From Amyelois transitella (lineage: Eukaryota; Arthropoda; Insecta; Lepidoptera; Pyralidae), in the NCBI RefSeq assembly GCF_032362555.1, contig NC_083523.1, forward strand, positions 2,021,501 through 2,085,500: a stretch of DNA of 64,000 nucleotides, read 5' to 3'. The notes under the pieces were generated by a model, which was not told the origin of the DNA, searched no databases, and saw only the letters and a list, made by a program, of their open reading frames with translations. Of this stretch, positions 1 through 7,584 are shown in pieces; within the stretch, counting starts at the first letter, position 1; the number at the start of each line of letters is the position of its first letter. The position numbers and the translations under genes were made by a program.

Positions 1-2
1 AA

Positions 3-1393
3 TCAACTGACAATATAGACAGCAGCGAACAGGAGACACCTAATGATAATGAAAATACATTTCATGCTGAACATAGTGAAAATGATACCCAGGTAAAAAT
101 ACTATTATTATATCATGCTTTGTTGCCATGACACTGCACCACTAGTATTAAAGTAGGTTTCATACTTTTCTCTGATAATTTTTGCATTTTGAGTGGGGTT
201 AAGACTATGTGTTTGTTGTAGTGCCTGTAATTCTCCATTTTGTGGTCTCAGCCCCAAATCAATAGTTCCATTTTCGTGATTTTCAGTATCAAAGTGCTGA
301 TGTGGACTGTAAGGTTGGCTTACTTTTTTCCTTAAAAAATTGTGCAATACACAACATGCCAAAACTATTTTGTTAATATTTTGCACACTGGTATTTATAG
401 GCGATCGAAAAATGTGGAATCTTGCCGCCAGAATTCCAAAAACATTTTCTATAATTCTTCTAGCCCTGCATACTCTATAATTGTATATCCTCTTACTTGA
501 GCTAGCCTGTGATTGCCTTTGTGGGTACGGTTTCATAAAATCTGTCCTCAAAGCAAAAGCCTCGTCGCCAATAAATACATCAGGCAATTCTTCTGAATGT
601 CCGCTTGGTTTTCTGGGGCTAGGAAGATTTAAGCGCTTGGAATTCAATCTTTGAAAGAATGTAGTTTTTTGTAATACACCACCATCAGAAATACGTCCAT
701 TTGTTCCAATATCTACATAAATAAATTCATAATTTGCATTTGCAATTCCCATAAGTACAATACTGTGATACCCTTTATAATTAAAAAAATGTGAGCCGGC
801 TCCGGCAGGAGGGACTATAGCTACATGTTTCCCATCGACGGCTCCTAAACAATTTGGAAATTGCCATGTACGCTCAAACTCTTCAGCAATTGCTAGCCAT
901 TCTTCTTCTGAACTCGGGAACTGTAACAAAAAAACCCATAATTCAGTATAAATGATATCATTTTTATTTACAGAGTACCATTTGCAACCTGCGACACCTG
1001 CAACATCTGTTGCTTCATCTGCACGTCGTAAGCGACACGGCAATGCCGCCATTGAAGACACAATATCGTTAATAGGTAAAAGATTACAAAACCCAGATGA
1101 TGAATATGTCGCATGTCGCAATTAAACTCCGCAACATGACTGCTATTCAACAAGGCATAGCTGAATAGCTCTTCAATGAAGTTATGTTTTTGGGACGGTT
1201 TGAAAAATAAACATTCAATACAAGTATACATAATCCAGTTCCAGTCCAGGTACCCCAAAGACCATTGATACACATGCCAGCTGTTTCAGTCCAGCTGCAA
1301 GAAACACAAGTATATAACTTGACACAAGGCTCGCAAACTATTAGTATCCCGGACACCCTGATTGAATATTTAAACTTTAATAATAATAACTAA
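3..1393 (+). pseudogene. MADF-type accessory gene of PIF element #1 (3' part)
   Basis: A short acidic exon is open from 3 to 92 and ends in CAG followed by a GT donor at 93. The next exon begins near 976, after a pyrimidine-rich acceptor ending CAGAG, and its coding-like reading can be followed to a stop at 1391-1393. Its end is rich in Gln, Pro and Thr. The reading is broken by a frameshift near 1124 and by in-frame stops near 1165 and 1209. By comparison with the element at 23.4 kb this is the DNA-binding partner gene; the MADF domain itself would lie left of the window. The intron (93-975) contains the antisense last exon of the transposase. The frame assignment rests on amino-acid composition and on the parallel with the second element. 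Confidence 0.5.
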
Positions 1394-1977
1394 AAATAAA
1401 TAAAATAGTACCTACGTTACATTTGTACCTGTTCAAGAGTAAATTTATTTGTTAAGCATTAATGTTAATGTTCCATTGCAAAATAAAGTCTGACTATTTG
1501 TACTGAGTTATTTTATTTATAAAGTACCTATGTAATGATACATACCTTCAAATATGTTTTCAGTGCAGAGTAGATTGCGTCACATGTCTCAGGAATTATG
1601 TACCCCAATGACTGTCTTGATATCGCTTACGAATACATTACGTCTTTATATGTTCCACCAGTTATCAAAAATCGTAATGTTGCACTTAAACGTTCATGCG
1701 GTGAAATAGCTTCTCTCATGCAAGTATCCTGTTTAGCTATAATTGCTGTGACTAAACACAAAAGTTCTTCATACACAGGCTCAGGCATTCTGAAATAATT
1801 CTGGAAATCTTCCTTCTCTTCACGTAACTCTCTTACTAAATTCACATGTGATAAACGCTCTCTTTTTGTAAGCCAGTTCTTAACCCACACTTTTCGCCTT
1901 TGTCTATTGTTTTTAATTTTTGAAATGTAATACGATATAATTCCTAAATAACACAAAGCTTCTTCAGTAGACGACAT
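108..1977 (-). pseudogene. PIF/Harbinger transposase (HARBI1-like), one nonsense codon
   Basis: The gene runs leftward. Exon 1 is 1977-1546, ending AAG before a GTATG donor; exon 2 is 920-108, after a TTACAG acceptor. Joined, it encodes about 414 residues, a normal length for the family. Exon 1 carries the basic N-terminal helices (RQRRKVWVKNWL). Exon 2 carries the DDE_4 endonuclease core: Asp in GAVDGKHV, Asp in GRISDGGVL, and Glu in RRIIENVFG. A single in-frame TAA at 1627-1629 interrupts exon 1; reading continues in the same frame to the donor. The intron encloses the last exon of the antisense accessory gene. In this family the transposase cuts DNA as a partner of a separate DNA-binding protein. 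The copy should be inactive. Confidence 0.85.
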
Positions 1978-2129
1978 CGCGATACGGTGTGAGTAATTTG
2001 CCGCGTCGAGCCAAGTAAGTTCGCGATCTTTACAACCGCAGACTTTAAGTTCGTACGTCTATCACCCCCTTTAAGAGCCTAATGCTCTATGCGTACAATT
2101 TAGCAGTAAAAAATAATTAAGTCCATCCT

Positions 2130-2780
2130 TTTAACGTTCAAAAACAAGAAGCCGGCAAAGATTGGTTTCAAGGGTTTTTGAACAGACACCCAGACTTGTC
2201 AATAAGAAAACCCGAAAGTACTTCTGCTGCACGTGCTGCCGGGTTCAACAGAATAGTTGTTGATAATTTTTTTAATTTTTTGGGCAATATCTATGACGAA
2301 CACCATCTTACACCAGACCGCATTTATAACTGCGACGAAATTGGTGTTTCAGTTGTACCAAAGACTAAATCCAAAATTATAGCAAAACGAGGCCGAAAAC
2401 AAGTAGGGGCATTAACTTCTACAGAAAGAGGTACTACAATCACAGTAGAGATATGCTTCAGGGCCAGTGGGCAAAACATGCCCCCTATGATGGTGTTTCC
2501 CAGGAAGAGAATGGATCCACAGTTAATGCTTAATGCTGCTCCTGGAGCATGGGGAGTTGTTAGTGACTCAGGCTGGATGACCACGGAGTTGTTTCTTGGA
2601 TGGTTTAAACAGTTTGTAAATTTAGTGGGGCCACAGTAGATCGACCTGTTTTGCTATTATTGGATGGCCATAGCACCCATACAAAAAACATCGATTTAAT
2701 AAATAAAGCTCGAGCCAATGGGGTAATTATTTTATGTTTCCCCCCACATACAACTCATCGTCTTCAGGTCGCCGATATTG
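2130..2780 (+). pseudogene. pogo/Tigger-type transposase fragment #1 (DDE_1)
   Basis: The reading frame enters at about 2130 within the CENP-B-type HTH domain, continues through RHPDLSIRKPESTSAAR, the first catalytic Asp (YNCDEIG) and the GALTSTERG block, and stops at 2637-2639. A frameshift there moves the reading to the block with the second Asp (LLLDGHSTH) and the PPHTTHRLQ motif; similarity ends abruptly at about 2780. The N-terminal DNA-binding part and the third acidic residue are missing. It is a truncated fossil related to, but diverged from, the second pogo copy at 26.6 kb. Confidence 0.85.
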
Positions 2781-3385
2781 TTTATATGAGAGCGTTGAGC
2801 AATTACGACCTGGCTTCGTAGCAATCCAGGGATGGTTGTAACAATGCCTACATATTGTTGATTATAATGTTAGGTAAATGTATGATTATGTCAAAATTTA
2901 GAAAATGTTTTAGCAAAAGTTATGTTTTAAGTTTTGTCATAACAACAAATAAATAAATAAATATTTTTTCTAAAGTGTCGTATTTTACTTTATTATTTAA
3001 TTTTACTAAATATTTATTATCAACAATGACACAAGATGGATAATTTGAAAAATATGTAATTTCTTTTTTCGTAAAGAACGTCACATGTTGTACCCAGTAA
3101 AGTTTGAGATAAGAATTATAATTACGTACTTTTTAGTTAGAAATAAAACCCACACAACATAACAAACATGTGACAAATAAAAAAATATGATGATACAGTC
3201 TTCTAATGTCTATACTTATTTTTTATCAAAATTACAAAGTTAAAATCTTCAATTCCCTTACATTTTTTCACTTATGACGTTCTTCTTCTGAATGAACGAG
3301 GTGTAACTAGAAGTTCCTAATGACACCAAATGTTAGAATACAGTCAAAACTGTTTATAACGACATCGTTTACAACGACCTCTTTT
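2781..3385. other. AT-rich spacer with a pogo-TIR-like block at its end
   Basis: No coding similarity is visible up to about 3340. From about 3342 a short block containing CAGTCAAAACTG and TTATAACGACATCG resembles terminal repeats of pogo/Tigger elements, but no partner end was found. Assignment is weak. Confidence 0.25.
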
Positions 3386-3389
3386 TTTC

Positions 3390-3664
3390 AAAAAGTTAGT
3401 GCCACAACTGATAGAAATTTACGTAATAAACATAAATTAGTCATGCCGTTTCATAGGCTTAGCAAAGTCAGTAAATCATTAATGGGAAACTGTATACGAT
3501 TTTATAATAGGTTGCCGGAGTCTGTTCTTGATATGCCCAACCGAAAATTCAAAGAGTATGTAAAGAAAGTACTTTGTGAGAAGGCTTATTATAGGACTGA
3601 TGATTACCTTAATGATAAAAACATCTGCTCGAGCTTGGCACAGGAACCTCGTAATTATTTGTAG
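3390..3664 (+). pseudogene. non-LTR retrotransposon reverse transcriptase, C-terminal fragment
   Basis: An open frame of about 90 codons ends at the stop 3662-3664. It shows the usual tail of arthropod Jockey/CR1-type ORF2 proteins: RNLRNKHKLVMPFHRLSK, then MGNCIRFYNRLPESV, then FKEYVKKVLCEKAYY and a final DDYLNDKN block. The palm domain with the YADD box is absent, so this is a strongly 5'-truncated insertion. No poly(A) or microsatellite tail is obvious after the stop; hAT-like repeat sequence follows within 30 bp. Confidence 0.7.
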
Positions 3665-3694
3665 TTTAATTTGAACTTAAATCAAAATTTCAGT

Positions 3695-3775
3695 CAGGGG
3701 CGTAGCTACCGCCGTATCTGCCGTATCAATTATACGGGGCCCCCGAGCCACGGGGGCCCCAAAGTGTGTAAGGAA
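3695..3775. repeat. hAT-type terminal sequence with a perfect GC hairpin
   Basis: The block begins CAGGGGCGTAGCTACC, the style of a hAT terminal inverted repeat. It contains a perfect 10-bp stem (GGGGCCCCCG, 3736-3745, pairing with 3751-3760) around a 5-base loop. No opposite TIR is visible nearby, so it may be a solo end of a non-autonomous element. Confidence 0.4.
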
Positions 3776-4055
3776 AAAGAAATAAAAACTTCCTAATTTA
3801 TTTTATTTTACAAATGACAAAATTCTATAAAGCAATTACTTTTTATCCCGCCTTAAGCGTGCGTTCAAAAGTTGGCAACACTCTACATCGTTATGGCGGG
3901 CTGCGGGACTTCCCCGTTTTACTTACTTCATCTGCAACTCAGCGGGGAATCCCTCAATAATAAAATCGATATCACGATGTACGTGTACGTTCATACTCTA
4001 CATTTGATGTTAAACCACGGAGTGCAGTGCAGTGTTTATTTACGCGTTTTATGTA

Positions 4056-4080
4056 CAACTCGTGCGAATTAACTGTGCAC
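4056..4080 (+). repeat. left TIR of the Tc1/mariner-type element
   Basis: Reads CAACTCGTGCGAATTAACTG and onward; it is the inverse of 6486-6510. Preceded by TA. Confidence 0.85.
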
Positions 4081-4332
4081 TCCGCTGGAATGCGACCCCT
4101 CTCCCGCTACCCCGCGCGGCTCCCCGCGTTCGCCGCAAGCCCGCAGTAGCGATAGCATCCTTGTTACCGTTGCGCGTCTCTCTTTGTAATCGTCTAAATA
4201 CTGTTTAAATCTCCTGTTGTTATACTGTTTTTGTTGAGTTATTGCTGTGTTAAGTTTTGAATTGTTTTTTTTTTGTTAAGTTTAGACTTTTTCAACGTGT
4301 TAGTGAAGCCAATTGGTTGTACCAACAACATT
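4081..4332 (+). promoter_or_regulatory. GC-rich leader of the Tc1/mariner-type element
   Basis: Between the left TIR and the first plausible ATG lies a strikingly C/G-rich stretch (4085-4150: many CCC, CGCG and CCGC runs) in an otherwise AT-rich locus, followed by T-rich sequence. It probably holds the element's promoter; no TATA box is evident. Confidence 0.35.
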
Positions 4333-5996
4333 ATGGGCAAGACAATTCATAGTGAGGCAAGGACTCTTATATTGAAGGTGTTGACTTTTTTTGAAAATGA
4401 GAAGGCAAATAAACGTTTTATGATTCCTGTAGACCAAGCTATAAAAAGAGCTTGTGCAGCTACTGGTGTATCAAAAAGAACACTGATGAAAATTAAAAAC
4501 GAATCGAAAGTTGTACAACAAAACGACCCGTCATTGCCAAGTACATCTTCAAGTTCAGGTCCAGCAGCTATACCAAAATTGTCTACACCAGGCAAAAAAA
4601 GAAGGACAAGCGCCAAAAAGATCGAACTGGACAATTTTGATTTATGCGCGTTGCGAAACATCGTCAACAGTTTCTATACAGTTAGAAAAGAAGTACCGAC
4701 CTTGAAAAAAATATTGGCCGTTGCAAAAAGGGACTTAAATTTTCCGGGTAAGCATTATATTTGTGTTTTCACGAGCTGTCTAGTTTCCAATCTACATATT
4801 AAACAGTTTCAAAGTTATACAAGTAGGTATGGTATATGAGAAAGTATACATAAAATTACCAACCCGCATTGGGCCACCGTGGTCAGCTATGGCCTGATCA
4901 CCCTTAACTTAGAGTAGCTATGTTGTTTGTGAATGTGATGCGTGCGTGACATTTTTTTAACCTAACGAACTTTATTTTATGTTTTTCAGGTGGAATAACC
5001 AGCTTGCGGCTAATACTGGTAAACTATTTGGGTTATAAATTAAAAAAATGTAAAAATATGCGACATTTTTTAACACAAAAGCCCGACATCGTCGCTTGGA
5101 GGGATCGTTACCTGCGAAAGAAGAAAGAAAACAATGACCTCGGGGTGAATAAAAAACCGGTTACATACTTAGATGAAACTTGGATTCATTCCCATTATAC
5201 CGTACGTAAATGTTGGCAAAACAGTAGCGACGCAAGCATTAAAAAGAATGATAATCCTGGGCAACGATGGATTGTTGTACACGCGGGCGGTGAAAATGGT
5301 TTCATTCCCGGAGCCGAACTTTTGTACAAATGTAAGAGCAATATTGGAGACTAACATCACGAAATGGACACAAAAAATTTTACGAAATGGCTGAAAGAAA
5401 AGCTTTTACCAAACTTACCGCCAAATGGTATCGTCGTCATTGATAACGCGCCTTATCACTCGACGCAATCTGAAAAGCCTCCCATAAGCTCATCTCTCAA
5501 AGCCGATATGCAAAACTGGCTGCAAAGCAACAATATAAACTTTGACGAAAAAATGACAAAACGCGAACTGTATCATTTGATTGTCACTAATAAGCCTCCA
5601 AAAAAATACATTGTAGACGAATTAATGAAGGAGCACGGCCATGAAGTTTTGCGGCTGCCACCCTACCATTGTGATTTAAATCCAATAGAATACATATGGA
5701 ATTTAGTGAAGCAAAGGGTGGCAGACAAAAACGTTACTCAATCTGAGAGAGAAATCGAAAATCTGACGAAGGAGGCTATAAAGTCTATTACAGTTGCTGA
5801 CTGGAAGAAGGAAATAAACCACATTGAAAGATTGGAAAAAGAGTATTGGGACAAGGACCGTCTCCAAGAAATAGAAGAAAGAGAATTTATAATTTCTCTT
5901 GGAGGCGAAGAATCCAGCTCTGAGAGCGAAATTGATGACGAATCTGACACCATGTCGGGAATTGAAGAAATTAATTATAGTAGCGAAAACGATTGA
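4333..5996 (+). pseudogene. Tc1/mariner-superfamily (IS630-like) transposase with one nonsense codon
   Basis: Exon 1 runs 4333-4747 (start ATG GGC AAG; an upstream in-frame alternative exists at 4273). Exon 2 runs 4990-5996. The join across GG/GTAAGC and TTTTTCAG/GTGG keeps phase and yields 473 codons before the stop. The N-terminal half carries a helix-turn-helix (AATGVSKRTLMKI). The catalytic part has Asp in TYLDETW, Asp in VVIDNAPYHS and Glu in CDLNPIEYIWN; about 81 residues separate the last two. That spacing is far longer than the 34-39 typical of mariner and Tc1 and close to reported DD82E (Sailor-type) elements. The C-terminus is acidic. A single TAA at 5352-5354 interrupts exon 2 while the same frame continues on both sides. 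Confidence 0.85.
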
Positions 5997-6061
5997 GTGA
6001 AATAAATGTTTTTATACTTACCTTATTTGTTTATTTATTTTCAAATATGTCAGCCTAAAAG

Positions 6062-6287
6062 CACTTATCCCTATAGAGACGTAATACAAATCCGGCTTTG
6101 TCAAACATCCGTGGAACGTGAGAGATCCGTCACGCGTCCACTCCCCGTCCCTTTTGCTCTTACTGCAAAAATCGGCACATTTTCGGAAAGCTGGCGTGCT
6201 TCGGTACGATCACGACTATACCTCAGCTCGTTGACAGAATCGTTTTCTTTCAAATTCGCTTATATTACGCCTCTATGGGGATAAGTG
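6062..6287. mobile_element. 226-bp MITE inside the Tc1/mariner-type element
   Basis: Inverted termini of 25 bp (6062-6086, CACTTATCCCTATAGAGACG..., against 6263-6287) differ at two positions. The interior has no coding capacity. It sits between the transposase stop and the host element's right TIR. A target duplication could not be fixed, so the superfamily is open. Confidence 0.7.
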
Positions 6288-6485
6288 ATCTAAGCCTTCA
6301 GCTACTTTCCACATAAACCAATCCAATTCCACAAAAAAACAATGTCATGTCATGCGCACGCTATCTCTTTTGACGATTGCATGCATCTTAATTACGTCAT
6401 GAAAAAAAAAATGATAATTTATATTTTTTATCATTTTGCTAATTTTTTTGCAAACGGTACTGTCCAAATAACGTCACGGCGCGAG

Positions 6486-6510
6486 GTGCACAGTTAATTC
6501 GCACGGGTTA
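6486..6510 (-). repeat. right TIR of the Tc1/mariner-type element
   Basis: Inverse of 4056-4080, followed by TA at 6511-6512. Confidence 0.85.
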
Positions 6511-6595
6511 TAATTGTGCATTACCTACATTATAATTCAGTACAAACAATATTGTTCTTGTGGTTTAACAATATTAGTAGCGATTTGTAAAAGAA

Positions 6596-6694
6596 ATGAG
6601 TGAAAGGAAAAGAGATTATCCCAGCGGTGCTGAGAAAAGAAAAAGTAAACGGAAAAGGGAAGAGGTTATAAAAAAAGTGCCCAAAATTTCTTAA
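6596..6694 (+). pseudogene. N-terminal exon of a hAT (ZMYM1-like) transposase, copy #1
   Basis: A 32-codon reading begins MSERKRDYPSGAEKRKSKRK and continues EEVIKKVPKIS before a TAA. It matches the conserved start of ZMYM1-like hAT proteins, where a SGAEKRK box is followed by a lysine-rich stretch and KLPKLT-FF. The stop falls where a Gln or Thr codon would be expected and is followed in frame by two Phe codons, so it is probably a point mutation. The next recognisable part of such a protein on this strand starts at 13377, about 6.7 kb away; the 897-codon transposase-like gene lies between. Confidence 0.5.
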
Positions 6695-7584
6695 TTTTTC
6701 AGAGACAAGATGAGCGATTCTCATTTTTTTTGCCAATAACATAACTGAGTTTGTCCCGTGACTTTATATGTGAATATTATTTTTTTAACCACTAATACCT
6801 ATCGGAAGATGTTTTATACATATAGCTGATTGTTTTAAGACACACAAAAAAAAATAGAAAGTCTCTATAACTGTTAAGTTTCTTCTAAAATATTGATTTT
6901 GTCGAAAACCAAAAACGTGAATGTATGAAAAACCATGTGTCCCATTCTGAAAAACGAAACTTCAACCTCAATTATTGTAGTCATCGCCAAGTAAACTATA
7001 AGAATTTTATGATGTTTTAATATAGTATGACTAGTAATATATCAGAAAAGCAACGTAACAAAGTAGTTTAGTAATATTTTACAATTAAAATTAACTTATT
7101 AGTCTTGTCCCAGAAGAAGTTCCAAAACTTCATTCCAACTTTTGTTACCTGTTTTTGAACTAGTAAACCTTATATAAAACTACCAAAGCATTTATTTTTT
7201 TGGCGTTGGCAACATTGCAACTCCTGTCAAAGTCATTCCAGGTTGTTTAAAAATATTTACTGGCCATTCTGTAGTCGTACACCAAACGTGTTGATTGTGT
7301 TCTGAGCAGTATCCACTTTTTGTTACAGCTGAAAAACGGTAAGTTTGTTGACTGTATTTACGATATTTTTATAATTTTCTTTAGGTAGTATCATTAGATA
7401 TGTGAATATATTAGCAAAACGTCTGAAATTAAAGTTAACCTATGTTTTTTCGTTGCTAAATCTTTTTTTCCACTTGTTTTGTTACTTCTTCTTTTGTTAC
7501 TTTAATACGGTAACGTATAAGGGGAAAATAAAATATCAAAAACGGAAAATGTAAAGCTGTGTTTACATTCTGCAGCTCAACAAA
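6695..7584 (+). promoter_or_regulatory. 5' flank and probable leader intron of the 897-codon gene
   Basis: AT-rich and non-coding. A donor (AACG then GTAAGT) at 7339 and an acceptor (TTCTGCAG) ending at 7575 would remove a 237-bp leader intron and place the spliced leader 9 bases before the ATG at 7585. The flank repeats the motif TTTTGTTAC at about 7141, 7317, 7481 and 7491, with one copy in the other orientation near 7057. Similar motifs recur on the right flank of the gene, as subterminal transposase-binding repeats often do. Confidence 0.4.

Larger units (their letters stand above)
1..1977. mobile_element. PIF/Harbinger element #1, decayed, left part outside window
   Basis: The segment carries two opposed genes, a PIF/Harbinger transposase on the minus strand and a MADF-type accessory gene on the plus strand. 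The layout matches the intact element at 23430-26404. The right terminal inverted repeat was not identified between 1978 and 2130, and the left end lies before the window. Both genes contain stops or frameshifts, so this is an old copy. Confidence 0.75.
4056..6510 (+). mobile_element. Tc1/mariner-superfamily element with intron-bearing transposase
   Basis: The 25-bp inverted termini at 4056-4080 and 6486-6510 share the core GTGCGAATTAACTGTGCAC and differ at about three positions. Each end is flanked by a TA dinucleotide (4054-4055 and 6511-6512), the target duplication expected for this superfamily. Between them lie a GC-rich leader, one spliced transposase gene, and a smaller MITE inserted behind the stop codon. 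Total length is 2,455 bp including that insert. Confidence 0.85.
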
